From positions 15,304-79,303 of the forward strand of contig DASYYZ010000126.1 of assembly GCA_035946735.1 (NCBI GenBank): DNA of 64,000 bases, read 5' to 3'. Origin of the DNA: Gp13-AA77 sp035946735 (GTDB lineage Bacteria; Acidobacteriota; Terriglobia; UBA7540). The notes under the pieces are model-generated. The model had not been told where the DNA came from. It did not search any database and saw nothing but the letters and a program-made list of their open reading frames with translations. Shown here piece after piece: positions 44,589-53,966 of the stretch (position 1 is the stretch's first letter; each line of letters starts with the position of its first letter). The translations under genes and the position numbers were made by a program.

Positions 44589-47267
44589 CTACTCAGCCCG
44601 AAGAGCGTCGATCGGATTGACGTTTGCCGCACGCACTGACGGGATCAGGCTTGCCACCACGGTGACCACTGCCAGGAGCACGGCGGCGCCAGTGAGAGTC
44701 ACCGGGTCCCACGGCTTAAGGCCGAAGAGCAAGGTGCTGGCTCCGCGGGTGGCAATCAGGGCGAGCAGCGTTCCTGCCACCAAGCCGCCGGCCAGCATGA
44801 CGCAGGCGCTATGCAGCATGCCAGCGACCACGCGCCCGCGGGTCGCTCCGAGCGCCATGCGAATGCCGATCTCGCCGCGTCGCTGGGCGAGGAAGTAGGA
44901 GAGGACTCCGTGGAGCCCGACCATTACGAGCAGAGCCGCCAGGATGCCGAAGAAACCCGAGAGCCTTGCCATCATGCGATCGCCGACCAGACCATCGAGT
45001 ATCCCCTGTTGGAAATCGGAGAACTGCATTTGGATGCCGGGAACTCTTTCTTCCAGCCTGCGTCGCACCGCCTTTTGCGCCGCTGCGCAATCGCGTGAAG
45101 CGATCAGCATCCCTGTCCACGGTTGTTGCGCCATCGCAGGTAGCTGGGCGGCGGGCACGAACGCCTGGGTCGGCGGGTCATCGCGCAGATCGCTGTATTT
45201 CGTATCCGGAACCACACCGATGATCTCGTAGGTGCGCATGGGATACTGCGGCTCAGAACGCACATGAACTTGAACCCCGAGCGGTGAAGGTGCACTGACA
45301 TACTTCCGCACAAAGGCCCGGTTCACGATGAGCACCAAGGGACTCATGTTGGTGTCGCTCTCGGTGAAGTTACGTCCTTCGAGCAGTGGGATGCCCAGGG
45401 TCGCGAAAAACGTTGGGCTAACGTAGGAAAACCGGCTTTCCCCATCGGCCGCCCCGACGTCGACATGATGGCCCCAACTGCTGCCGCCAAGAGGAATGGT
45501 CGTGGTCGCGGCGGCATTTTCGATGCCCGGAATGGCGCGCACCTCATCCACCAGTTGCCTTTCGTACTCCGCGAGATTTTCGGGTTTAACATTCGCCGAT
45601 TGAAATCCGACGTACCCGACTGTGATTCCGCTCTCGCGAATTCCTGGATTCACGCTCATCAAATTGCGATAGCTGCGCACAAAGAGCAAAGCACCCACGA
45701 GAAGCACCATGGAGACGGCGATCTGGGCAATCACCAATCCGCGCTGTACCGAGAATCCTTCGCGGTTGCCCACCACTCCGCGTTCGCCGGACTTGAGCGA
45801 CGTCAGCGGCTGAGCGCTGGTGCTGCGCAGAGCGGGAAGCGTGCTGAAGATGACGCAAGTCGCGGCGGCGGCGGCCGCGGCGAACAGGAGCACGCGCCAG
45901 TCCGGCACGATAATGAGATGAATCATGCTCTGGCTGGTGTTGAGGGAGTTCACCAGCGCCCGGCTGAGCGGTTGCGCGAGGGCAGCGCCGAAAGTTGCGC
46001 CGCAGGCCGCGAGCAGCGCGCTTTCCAGCAAGATCTGGCGCAGCAGGCGGCCGCGCGACGCGCCCAAAGCCATACGGATGGCAACCTCGCGTTTTTTCAC
46101 GCTGGCGCGCGCCAGCATCAGGTTGGCGAGGTTGGCGGACGCAATCAGCAGCACCAGTCCGGTGATCGCCAGCAGAATCTCAAGAGAGGAGTTGTATTGG
46201 TCGCGCAGGGAGCTGACTCCGGCGCCGGCTAAATATGCAGCCAGGCGGAACGACTTGTAAATTTCTAATTTGTCGCTACTGTAGCCCATGGGCACGGTCT
46301 TTTCGAACAGGCCCGGGCTGATCGAGGCGAAATAGTCCGAAGCCTGCTTGAAGTTCCAACCGGGTCTGAGGCGTCCCATCACGGAGTAGATAAACTGTTC
46401 GGCCGCGGGATGGGGAGGCGCGCAAGTCGGATAGGCCAGGTCGAATCGATCACCCACGATCATGCCGAAAAAGGAGGGCGGCGTGACGCCCAGAACCTGC
46501 ACCGGTTTCCCCTCGGCAAGGATCGTGGTGGAGTTCGTGATCGGCGCGCCTCCCATCTCTGATTTCCAGAAGGAGTAACTGGCCACAACGCTGCTGGTCA
46601 TCTGGCAGTTAGTCGACACGTCCTGGGGTTCGATCAGGCGCCCCTGGACAGGAGCGACGCCCAGCACGCTGAAGAAGTCTCCGCTGACTTCGAGCCCGTA
46701 CACCTGGTGGGACTGGTTAGGAGGACCCACATTAACAGGGCTGGTGCGCCAGGCAAAAATGCCCGAGAAGGGGTCATGATGCTCCTTAACCTCGTACCAC
46801 ATGGGGCCCGTGAAAGCGCTGAACGGACTGTCGGTGAATCCGAATCCGTGATTGCCTCCGGCGATTCGCAGCTCCGCCAATTCGCCGGGTCTCGTAAGGG
46901 GGAGGGTGCGCAGCCGCACCGCGTCTAGAAGTTCGAAGATGGCGGTGTTGGCGCCGATGCCGAGCGCGAGGGTCAGGAGGACAACAAGCGCAAAGCCCGG
47001 GCTTTTCACGAAAACGCGCACCGCGCCGCGCAAGTCGTACCAGAGATTCTCGAGCCCGAGCGCCGCATCCTCCTCGGAGACACGCTCGCGCATCGCCCTG
47101 GGATTGCCGAAGCGCCTGCGCGCGTCGCGCTCCGCTTCTTCACGGCTCATGCCCCGGGCGATGTTGTCGTCGATGCACATGGCCATGTGTTCCCGCAACT
47201 CCGCGTCAATCTCTTGCTCCATTCGCGCGCGCCTTCCCAGCGTCAGAATTCTTTGCAGCAGTGCCAT
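44589..47267 (-). CDS. ADOP-type ABC transporter permease (MacB/FtsX)
   Basis: 892-residue duplicated permease, second of its type here. Cytosolic lead EQEIDAELREHMAMCIDDNI and EEAERDARRRFGNPRAMRE; first TM near 90-110 (ALVVLLTLALGIGANTAIF); FtsX 1 near 365-490 (LIASANLANLMLARASVKKR, IRMALGASRGRLLRQILLES); second periplasmic domain about 540-750; FtsX 2 near 765-890 (GLHGVLSYFLAQRRGEIGIR). Likely a substrate-binding or mechanotransmission partner working with a distant ATPase; substrate unknown. Starts 8 bp after the PadR gene. The gap 44441-44588 before its 3' end holds the presumed left border of the IS630 element. Confidence 0.9.
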   Translation of the reverse strand: MALLQRILTLGRRARMEQEIDAELREHMAMCIDDNIARGMSREEAERDARRRFGNPRAMRERVSEEDAALGLENLWYDLRGAVRVFVKSPGFALVVLLTLALGIGANTAIFELLDAVRLRTLPLTRPGELAELRIAGGNHGFGFTDSPFSAFTGPMWYEVKEHHDPFSGIFAWRTSPVNVGPPNQSHQVYGLEVSGDFFSVLGVAPVQGRLIEPQDVSTNCQMTSSVVASYSFWKSEMGGAPITNSTTILAEGKPVQVLGVTPPSFFGMIVGDRFDLAYPTCAPPHPAAEQFIYSVMGRLRPGWNFKQASDYFASISPGLFEKTVPMGYSSDKLEIYKSFRLAAYLAGAGVSSLRDQYNSSLEILLAITGLVLLIASANLANLMLARASVKKREVAIRMALGASRGRLLRQILLESALLAACGATFGAALAQPLSRALVNSLNTSQSMIHLIIVPDWRVLLFAAAAAAATCVIFSTLPALRSTSAQPLTSLKSGERGVVGNREGFSVQRGLVIAQIAVSMVLLVGALLFVRSYRNLMSVNPGIRESGITVGYVGFQSANVKPENLAEYERQLVDEVRAIPGIENAAATTTIPLGGSSWGHHVDVGAADGESRFSYVSPTFFATLGIPLLEGRNFTESDTNMSPLVLIVNRAFVRKYVSAPSPLGVQVHVRSEPQYPMRTYEIIGVVPDTKYSDLRDDPPTQAFVPAAQLPAMAQQPWTGMLIASRDCAAAQKAVRRRLEERVPGIQMQFSDFQQGILDGLVGDRMMARLSGFFGILAALLVMVGLHGVLSYFLAQRRGEIGIRMALGATRGRVVAGMLHSACVMLAGGLVAGTLLALIATRGASTLLFGLKPWDPVTLTGAAVLLAVVTVVASLIPSVRAANVNPIDALRAE

Positions 47268-47275
47268 GGTTCACC

Positions 47276-47602
47276 TCATGCAAAACGCAGAACCGCGTCC
47301 ACACCCTTGACCACCTGCGCCCAGTTCTTTTCGCGGCTGGCCAGTTGCTCCCGTCCCGCGCGGGTGAGCGCGTACCACTTGGCTTTGCGCCCGTATTCGG
47401 TGACAGCCCAGTTGGCGCGCACCCAGCCGTTTTGCTCCATGCGGTGCAGTGCAGGGTAGAGCGAGCCCTCTTCCACAATAAGGAGCTCGTTAGTGACCCG
47501 CCGGATGTGCGTCAGGATGCCATACCCGTGCATGGAACCGCGCTGCGAAAGAGTCTTCAGGATCAGGAGATCGAGTGCGCCCTGCAGGTCATTTCTTGCC
47601 AT
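47276..47602 (-). CDS. PadR-family transcriptional regulator
   Basis: 108-residue winged-helix protein: LQGALDLLILKTLSQRG, MHGYGILTHIRRVTNELLIV, EEGSLYPALHRMEQNGWVRA, RKAKWYALTRAGREQLASRE. It heads a two-gene operon with the ADOP permease (8-bp gap). Upstream, two direct copies of TGACATCT (minus-strand reading) occur: one at 47656-47663 overlapping a possible TTGACA -35 box, the other at 47604-47611, one base before the start codon. That position suits autorepression, but the assignment as operator is inference. Confidence 0.9.
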   Translation of the reverse strand: MARNDLQGALDLLILKTLSQRGSMHGYGILTHIRRVTNELLIVEEGSLYPALHRMEQNGWVRANWAVTEYGRKAKWYALTRAGREQLASREKNWAQVVKGVDAVLRFA

Positions 47603-47603
47603 C

Positions 47604-47663
47604 AGATGTCACCCTAGTCGTCGAGGTAAAGCTGAGGGTAGCGCGTCCAGACCCTAGATGTCA
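47604..47663 (-). promoter_or_regulatory. candidate PadR operator/promoter region
   Basis: Paired TGACATCT words 52 bp apart bracket the leader of the padR gene; the distal one lies in TTGACATCT. No good -10 box is placed at the ideal distance, so the promoter call is weak. The rest of 47664-48010 shows no gene. Confidence 0.3.
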
Positions 47664-48010
47664 AGGGGAGAGCGAAAGACTTCGACTTCAGAACAAAGCG
47701 AATGAGATCTCGAGTGCCGTCACCCCTGCGTCTCTTTCCCTATCCAATTAATGGCTGGCCGGCCCCGCTGGTATGCAAGGCTCCAAGAAGGGGAAGGTCC
47801 GGGAATCTGAAAAGGCGATATAACGCCAATGCGCTTATTGACGCGGTCCCAGGCAAATCGTCGCCAACTCGGAACCCACCCGCGGTCGGGGATGTCCTTC
47901 CAAAATCCTGAACCGCACCCTGATGGAACTCGAAGGTTTGAAGCAATGGCCGCCCGCTCGAACAAGCGGGTACGTGCAGCTTGAAAGAGCCGTGGAGCGT
48001 TTCAAGTTCT

Positions 48011-49365
48011 ATGCCTGAGCGGTCTCCCAAAGCTCAATTAGACCTCGAGGATCTTACCATTCACGAGGGTGCGCCGGTCCTGTTGAGGCGGACGCTTGCG
48101 AAGCTGGCTGCGGGCGAGGTGCTGGAAGCTCGCGGGGATTCGCCCGAGTTGGGGGAGAATCTCGCTGCGTGGTGCCGTAAAGAGCGCCATCGCTATCTGG
48201 AAGAGGCCAACCGGTCGCACACTCATCGCCTCGAACGCGGCGCGGGACTTGCACCGCTAATTCGTTCAGGTAGAGGCATCGCCGAGGTGGCCGAACCTCA
48301 GTGGGGGTTGACGCCACGCGGCGCGTGGATCGAGGCTGGGGGGCCGGAGTTCGCCTTCACCTTGCGCCAGAAGTGGGAAATTTGGGCTGAGGAACTGACG
48401 AGCATTTACAAGCAAGCCGTCAGAAACCAGTGGTCGGCCGCGCGCGATATCCCTTGGAACAATCTTCCCAAGCTGACCGCGGAGGTTGAATCCGCGTTCT
48501 GCCAGATCATGACTTTTCTCACGGAGAATGAGTTTGCGGCGCTCTACGTCCCCGCTCGCTTCATCCCGCGTATTCACCCTCACTACCGCGAGGTGGTTGA
48601 GGTGCTTGCCGTACAGATCGTGGATGAAGCTCGGCATGCCGAGGCTTTTACGCGCCGGGCAGAAGCGGGCGGGAGCGGACTGGGTACATCCGCCGTCAGC
48701 GGTCAACTCTCCCTCCAGACTCTGCTCGAAGAGCCGGATTTCACCACGGCGACGTTCCTGCTTTGCGTAATGGGCGAGGGGCATTTCTGACTCTTCTCAA
48801 GTTCCTTGAGGACCACGCGCCGGAGGCCGTTACTGGGACACTAGCGAGGCTTGCTCACCGCGATGAGGCGCGCCACGTGGCCTTCCGAATGGAGCATCTG
48901 CGCTATGTGCTGGGACGGGAACCCGAGCGTCGCACCTCTCTGGCTGCCGCCGTCGAGCGGCGCAGTCGCATGCTTGCTGCGATTTCCGGACTCAGCCCGT
49001 ATGTTTACGATGCCTTGACGGTACTGGCAGGCAGCGGGGTCTCGCCCCGTCAGGTCCACGAGGACCCCCTCAGTGTCCAGAAGAACAAACAGGGAGTCGG
49101 TACCCTACCAAAACTGTCCAGGCCGGGGATTAAACGGCGAAAAGGGAGGAATAAAGGGGGATTCGGCGGAGACGTTGTGACACATTTGCCGGGCTGCGCA
49201 ATTCCGGCCATATCAAAGGCAGCCAAACCCATGCAGAAGTCGAGGAACGCGAGAAACGCGACCAGGGCGCGGCGCATAACCGATTACCTCTCGTTGGCGC
49301 TTATACTCCGTCCCTCCCAGTCTCCGCTGAAAACCAAACGGCAGCACAAATCCGCGCGGCGGTAG
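48011..49365 (+). pseudogene. TusA-like domain fused to ferritin-like domain, frameshifted
   Basis: Residues 1-65 from ATG 48011 match a TusA/SirA fold (LDLEDLTIHEGAPVLLRRTL, AKLAAGEVLEARGDSPELGE, AWCRKERHRYLEEAN), but the catalytic Cys-Pro of true sulfurtransferases is replaced by Gly-Ala-Pro. From about residue 110 there is a ferritin-like diiron domain: AEELTSIYKQAVRNQWSAAR, FLTENEFAALYVPARF, QIVDEARHAEAF; the second half, RLAHRDEARHVAFRMEHLRY, lies in another frame after one G is lost at 48777-48781. The Glu/His metal ligands of both halves are intact. Past about 49060 the sequence is no longer family-like. No ribosome binding site is obvious. Damage may be an assembly error or true decay. 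Confidence 0.65.
49050..49277 (-). CDS. possible short secreted peptide
   Basis: ATG 49277 is preceded by GAGAGGTAA. The start looks like a signal peptide (MRRALVAFLAFLDFCMGLAA) with a cut after it, then GIAQPGKCVTTSPPNPPLF. It is unrecognised and overlaps the non-native tail of the ferritin-like frame on the other strand; it may equally be the truncated 5' end of a longer gene. Confidence 0.3.
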   Translation of the reverse strand: MRRALVAFLAFLDFCMGLAAFDMAGIAQPGKCVTTSPPNPPLFLPFRRLIPGLDSFGRVPTPCLFFWTLRGSSWT

Positions 49366-49388
49366 AAGTGGTCACGCGACAACCGTTC

Positions 49389-50723
49389 TTACAGCGCACC
49401 GAGCGCCTTATCGATCGAATCCAGGTTTGTCTTTGAAATCTCACCCGGCAGGGCGTCGGTGCTGCGAGCCGCGTAGTAGTGATCGCTCGCGCTGCCCACA
49501 TTGACAATTTCGACGGTATTCTTGTCGCCGTAGGTCACCTTAAACGTGTAGAGCGGTTTAGCGAGGCCAAATGCGGCCAGATTGCCCGCGCTGCCTTTCG
49601 GGAAGGACGCCGCCTGCATGCCCGTCAGGCCGTTGAGCAAGTCTTCCATCTTCTCGGTGGTTTCGTCCTTGGCGGCCGGCGACGTTTGCTTCCACTTGAA
49701 GTCCTTCTGCTCGAAGACGCGATGTTCCTTGGGCGTGGTGATGTCGACGTTCTTGGCATCAAAGCTCGAAAAGTTGAAGAAACTCTTGGTACGCAGCGTG
49801 GCGGGATCAACCTGGAACCGGGTCACAAAATCTGAAGGGACAGTGAACACCGGCGCAAGAGCGGAATTCATGGCGTCGTAATTGCTGCCATCTTTCTTGC
49901 CGACGGTGACCGTCTGGCTGCCCGAGGGCGCGGTGAACTTTACGGTGAGGGTGGGCTTCCCGAATCCGTAATCGCCGGCTCCGGACTTGGCTTCCTTGAG
50001 CAGGCTGGCCATGGCCAGGCCCTGCACGCCGCTGAGCATGTTCTGCACGGAGAAGGTCTCGGCGCGGACCGCGGGCGGCAACACCAGGTCCCAAACGCCA
50101 TCCGGATTCTTGGTAAGGGTGAAAGATTTCCCGGGAGCGGTCACGTCCAGCCGTTGGATCTGGTCGTTATCGAGAGTCACCACCCGGCGGTCGCGCAGAT
50201 CAAACAGGCTCTTTTCCAGCGTCGATCGGGCGTATCCGGGCAAAGTGATCAAACGCGCACTGCCGGCCACCTGAGCAAAGAGGCCATCGCCGGTGGGTGT
50301 AGCATCGCCCAGCAGAAGTTTGACCTGGGCTGGTGTGCCGCTGGTGGAAACGGTCAAGACGTTGGCCGGGGGGTCGAGGCCGAAGTCCTTCAGGTTGGCC
50401 GGGTGCTGATCCACGACCGAGGCGACGTCGAGACCGATCAGGCTTCCCACGTAGGAAGTGACCGCATTCTGATCGGCGGCTAGCGGCCGCGGCTGGCTGA
50501 TTGCCCACGTTTTGCCGTCGAGCGTGCAAGTGATCGGCTCACCTTCGTGGGGAGCGATGGTGAAAGACCTCACCTGATCCTGCTTCACGGGCACCACCAG
50601 TTCTTTCGGCTTGTTTGCGTCCGCCGTGGTCTCTTTAGCTTTTCGCTTGTTGTAGTAGTTGAATCCCGCCCACAACGCGGCGAGGACAATGATCGCGATA
50701 AGTGTGTTGATGTAGCGCTTCAT
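49389..50723 (-). CDS. DUF4340 protein of gliding-type ABC operon
   Basis: 444 residues: one N-terminal membrane helix (INTLIAIIVLAALWAGFNYY) and a periplasmic, beta-rich body with the DUF4340 repeats (TCTLDGKTWAISQPRPLAAD, FGLDPPANVLTVST, KSLFDLRDRRVVTLDNDQIQ, VWDLVLPPAVRAE). The family regularly follows GldG-type proteins and is thought to assist the exporter from the periplasmic side. It lies 77 bp after the GldG-like gene on the same strand and is the last gene of the operon. Confidence 0.88.
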   Translation of the reverse strand: MKRYINTLIAIIVLAALWAGFNYYNKRKAKETTADANKPKELVVPVKQDQVRSFTIAPHEGEPITCTLDGKTWAISQPRPLAADQNAVTSYVGSLIGLDVASVVDQHPANLKDFGLDPPANVLTVSTSGTPAQVKLLLGDATPTGDGLFAQVAGSARLITLPGYARSTLEKSLFDLRDRRVVTLDNDQIQRLDVTAPGKSFTLTKNPDGVWDLVLPPAVRAETFSVQNMLSGVQGLAMASLLKEAKSGAGDYGFGKPTLTVKFTAPSGSQTVTVGKKDGSNYDAMNSALAPVFTVPSDFVTRFQVDPATLRTKSFFNFSSFDAKNVDITTPKEHRVFEQKDFKWKQTSPAAKDETTEKMEDLLNGLTGMQAASFPKGSAGNLAAFGLAKPLYTFKVTYGDKNTVEIVNVGSASDHYYAARSTDALPGEISKTNLDSIDKALGAL

Positions 50724-50800
50724 AGTTGAAACTCGAAGGTCATGTCGAATGGGCGGCTAGCTCCTGCTCCCTAACCATTGATTCCCGGCGGCCCCTGCTC

Positions 50801-52198
50801 TTATCGTCTTCCCCACCAGACAATAATGCCCGCGGCGATGATCACCACCGGCACTGCGATCAGCCGGAGCAGGATGGAATTCATCTGCGCGGCGGTGAGG
50901 TTCAGATGCTGAGATGACGGCGGCTTGGGCCGGATCGACATCATGGACTCGTTGGATGTCAACCAATCCACCATGTTCAAGATCAAGTCCCGGTTGCCCT
51001 GAAAATTGATGAAGCGATTGGCAGCCACGAGCGAAGTGCCCAAGGCCACCAGACGACCGTCGGCTTTGCCCTCGCCGCCCGAACTGCTGATGTCGAGCGA
51101 CACCGCCACCGTGAACGGTCCTTTGAGGTCGGCTCCCGGGTGCAGCCGGATCTCGCGGATGGTGGGATTCCAGTTCGGCACTCCCGAACTCTGCGCCGTA
51201 GTCTCGCACAGCGAATCCGTGGTGATTCCGGCCTTGTATTCCTTGCCCACCTGGAAGGAACGCGTGAGCGGAAAGAGCGTGGCCGAGCGCTGCAGCGGCT
51301 GCGTGATAGGACTGTTTCCGTACTTGATGATCAGCGGCATGTCCGGCTGCGTGCCGAACATCTGCGCAACGGGATTCTGATCGATCACCAGATCGTTCTG
51401 AACGGTGACGTTGTTGTCGGAGAGCAGCTTGGCCAGGTTCGGCAGACTGACTCCCGCATCCAGGAACATCAGCAAGCGTCCCCCGCCCGTCAGGTACTTG
51501 CTCACGGCATCGACTTCCGGCGGCAGATAATCGTGCTGCGGTCCCGCGATCACCACGAGGTTGGCGTCCAACGGGATCTGCGGGTTCTGGATCAACGGCA
51601 GCGTCTTGACATCGGTGTCTTCGGAGCCCAGAGCCTTCTTCAAATCGGCGTAGCCGTCACCCTCGGCGCTATCAGGATCGCGCTCGCCGTGGCCCTGCAC
51701 AAAGTAAACCTCGCTTTGCTGCTTCAGGACGCGGACCAGAGCGTTTGTGATGCCTTGCTCGTCGTTGCTTTGGGCTTCGAAGTGGCGATCGCCCATCTCA
51801 ACGACGATGGTTCCGTAGTTCCGCACCGCAAATTTCTTGGCGAGCGCCGGGTCGCGATTGGGATCGACGTATCGCACGTTGACCCGGTGCGAAGCATCCG
51901 AGAAGAGGTTCAATACGTCGCCTTGCGATTGAAAGTGGCTCTTCTGGTCGAAGACATAAAGCGTGAGGTCCTGGTTGAGGCCGCGAAGAAGCTTGACGGT
52001 TTGCGGCGACAGGCTGTAGGTCTGATTCTTGGTGAGATCCCAGCGCTTCACGTGCTGGTTCGAGAACCAGTTCACCACCACGATGATGGCCACCGCCACC
52101 AACGTGTAGGCCGCGAGATTGGTGGCCCGAAGGGCACGCTGGCTCTTCTTTCCGCTGGCAGGCGCCGCCGGCTCGATAGCTTTGTTCTGTTCGTCCAT
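50801..52198 (-). CDS. GldG-family ABC transporter auxiliary protein
   Basis: 465-residue membrane protein: N-terminal TM (AAYTLVAVAIIVVVNWFSNQ), a large periplasmic ABC_transp_aux/DUF4350-like domain (KRWDLTKNQTYSLSPQTVKL, VYFVQGHGERDPDS, LLMFLDAGVSLPNLAKLL) and a C-terminal TM (LLRLIAVPVVIIAAGIIVWW). This is the GldG layout. GldG works with GldA and GldF in one transporter first described for gliding motility; outside Bacteroidota the cargo is unknown. Separated from the permease gene by 4 bp. Confidence 0.88.
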   Translation of the reverse strand: MDEQNKAIEPAAPASGKKSQRALRATNLAAYTLVAVAIIVVVNWFSNQHVKRWDLTKNQTYSLSPQTVKLLRGLNQDLTLYVFDQKSHFQSQGDVLNLFSDASHRVNVRYVDPNRDPALAKKFAVRNYGTIVVEMGDRHFEAQSNDEQGITNALVRVLKQQSEVYFVQGHGERDPDSAEGDGYADLKKALGSEDTDVKTLPLIQNPQIPLDANLVVIAGPQHDYLPPEVDAVSKYLTGGGRLLMFLDAGVSLPNLAKLLSDNNVTVQNDLVIDQNPVAQMFGTQPDMPLIIKYGNSPITQPLQRSATLFPLTRSFQVGKEYKAGITTDSLCETTAQSSGVPNWNPTIREIRLHPGADLKGPFTVAVSLDISSSGGEGKADGRLVALGTSLVAANRFINFQGNRDLILNMVDWLTSNESMMSIRPKPPSSQHLNLTAAQMNSILLRLIAVPVVIIAAGIIVWWGRR

Positions 52199-52202
52199 AA
52201 GC

Positions 52203-52979
52203 CTACGTCCTCCCCTTCAGAGCCTCAACCGAGCGCGCGGTGAGAAAAATCCCCAGTACGATCACCGACAGGTAGTAGACAAGGTCGCCCGAATCGATGA
52301 CGCCTTTGGTGAAATTATCGAAATGCGTGGGCATCGACATATAGGACATCACCCGGCCTGCCGCGCTCGAGGAAAATGCCGAAACCCAGTCGAGGACGTA
52401 CAGCAGCAGAAAGAGCGACGCTGAGACCACCGCCGCGATGATCTGGTTTTTGGTAAAGGTTGACACCCACATGCCGAGCGCCAGCAGAGCGGCGCCAAAC
52501 AGCACGAATCCAAGCGCGTTGGCCAGTAGCGGCTTGGCGTCCGGATTGCCGTAAATGAACAGGAGGCCGATGTAAAGGAAAGTCATGAGGACCATCACCA
52601 GGAACAGCGCCAGCGCCCCAAAAAACTTGCCCAGTATGACCTCAAGATCGGTGAGCGGCGAAGTGAGCAGCAGCTCGATAGTCCCCGTGCGCTTCTCCTC
52701 GGCGTAGAGTCTCATGCTGATCAAGGGCATCAAAAACAGGGCCAGGATGATGGTCAGAATGCCGGCGAAGAGCGGCCGGATGATCATTTCGTTGAGGCTC
52801 ATCGGAAACTGCCCGCTCTCGCTCATCTGCATCCGGAAGGATTCCATTACGAATCCCCCGGTAAGCACGTAGAAGAAGTATCCGCAAAGAACGCTGTAGA
52901 TGGTCAGCACCAGGTAAGCGATCGGCGAGTGAAAGTAGGCTCGCAGTTCCTTCCCGGCCACCGCTAAAATATTCCGCAT
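52203..52979 (-). CDS. ABC-2 type permease (GldF-like)
   Basis: 258-residue integral membrane protein with six likely TM helices, starting MRNILAVAGKELRAYFHSPI, the classic ABC-2 permease head, then YLVLTIYSVLCGYFFYVLTG, FAGILTIILALFLMPLISMR, LYAEEKRTGTIELLLTSPLT and LGKFFGALALFLVMVLMTFL. The EEKRxGTxELLLTSP segment is the usual cytosolic coupling motif. It is encoded 39 bp after the ATPase gene and 4 bp before the GldG-like gene. Confidence 0.9.
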   Translation of the reverse strand: MRNILAVAGKELRAYFHSPIAYLVLTIYSVLCGYFFYVLTGGFVMESFRMQMSESGQFPMSLNEMIIRPLFAGILTIILALFLMPLISMRLYAEEKRTGTIELLLTSPLTDLEVILGKFFGALALFLVMVLMTFLYIGLLFIYGNPDAKPLLANALGFVLFGAALLALGMWVSTFTKNQIIAAVVSASLFLLLYVLDWVSAFSSSAAGRVMSYMSMPTHFDNFTKGVIDSGDLVYYLSVIVLGIFLTARSVEALKGRT

Positions 52980-53018
52980 ATCCGCCTCATTTCTCCGCGG
53001 GTCTCTGATGTCCAGTTT

Positions 53019-53966
53019 CTAATTTGTTTCAGTCAGATCTTTCGTTGTTAACTTCAGGAAGATATCTTCCAGGCTCAAGCCGCTGGTTTTGAGCTCGAGC
53101 AGCTTCCACTGCGACTCCACCACGGCGCGGGCCAGTTCGGCGCGAACGTCCTGATCCTTGGCCGCGTGAACCTCAAAAGTCACCCGGCCATTGGCGGTCT
53201 CGTGTTGCTCCACCAGATCGACGCCGCTCACACGCTCCATGCGTTCCTTCATCTGGTCGGCGGGGCCCTCGGCGGTCACCAGCACGCTTTCGAATCCTTG
53301 CAAGCGATGCATGAGTTCGTCCGGCTTGCCCACCGCCACTACTTTGCCGGCGTTAATCACCACCACGCGTTCGCAGGTCCTCGAAACTTCGGGCAGGATG
53401 TGCGTGCTGAGCACCACCGTATGCTGCCCCGCCAGACCGCGGATCAGCGCGCGAGTTTCGATGATCTGCTTGGGATCAAGGCCGGCGGTGGGTTCGTCAA
53501 GCACCAGCACGTCCGGATTATGGATCAGGGCTTGCGCCAGTCCCACCCGCTGGCGATACCCCTTGGAAAGCTTGCCGATCTGCCGGTCCCGCACGTCCAT
53601 GACGGCGCATTTAGCGCTGACTTCACTGATCCGATTCTTCAGATCGCGGCGGGCCACGCCCTTGATGCGCCCGACGAAGGCCAGGTATTCGGCCACCGTC
53701 ATGTCCGGGTAAACGGGCGGCAGTTCGGGAAGATAGCCGGTGCGCCGCTTGGCTTCGATCGGCTGCTCCACCACGTCGAAACCGGCCACCCGCACCGTGC
53801 CCTCAGTGGGCGGCAGGTATCCAGTGATCACTCGCATGGTGGTGGTCTTGCCCGCGCCGTTGGGGCCCAGGAAACCGAGGACCTCGCCCTTCTCCACGCG
53901 AAAGCTTACGTCCGACACTGCTTTTGTAGGTCCGTATCGTTTGGTCAAGCGTTCGACTTCAATCAT
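53019..53966 (-). CDS. ABC transporter ATP-binding protein (GldA-like)
   Basis: 315-residue ATPase. Walker A GPNGAGKTT at about residues 34-42, signature LSKGYRQRVGLAQAL, Walker B VLVLDEPTAGLDP, and the switch His in STHILPEV. A C-terminal extension of about 80 residues (VLVTAEGPADQMKERMERVS...) fits the DUF4162-like tail of export ATPases. First gene of the gldA-gldF-gldG-DUF4340 operon, which points leftward from the region shared with ubiX. Confidence 0.93.
   Translation of the reverse strand: MIEVERLTKRYGPTKAVSDVSFRVEKGEVLGFLGPNGAGKTTTMRVITGYLPPTEGTVRVAGFDVVEQPIEAKRRTGYLPELPPVYPDMTVAEYLAFVGRIKGVARRDLKNRISEVSAKCAVMDVRDRQIGKLSKGYRQRVGLAQALIHNPDVLVLDEPTAGLDPKQIIETRALIRGLAGQHTVVLSTHILPEVSRTCERVVVINAGKVVAVGKPDELMHRLQGFESVLVTAEGPADQMKERMERVSGVDLVEQHETANGRVTFEVHAAKDQDVRAELARAVVESQWKLLELKTSGLSLEDIFLKLTTKDLTETN

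Noticed and set aside
51140..52243. 367-codon plus-strand frame opposite the GldG-like gene
   Set aside because: Antisense to a clearly recognised protein; composition is that of a complementary strand (His/Arg/Leu-rich) with no domain.
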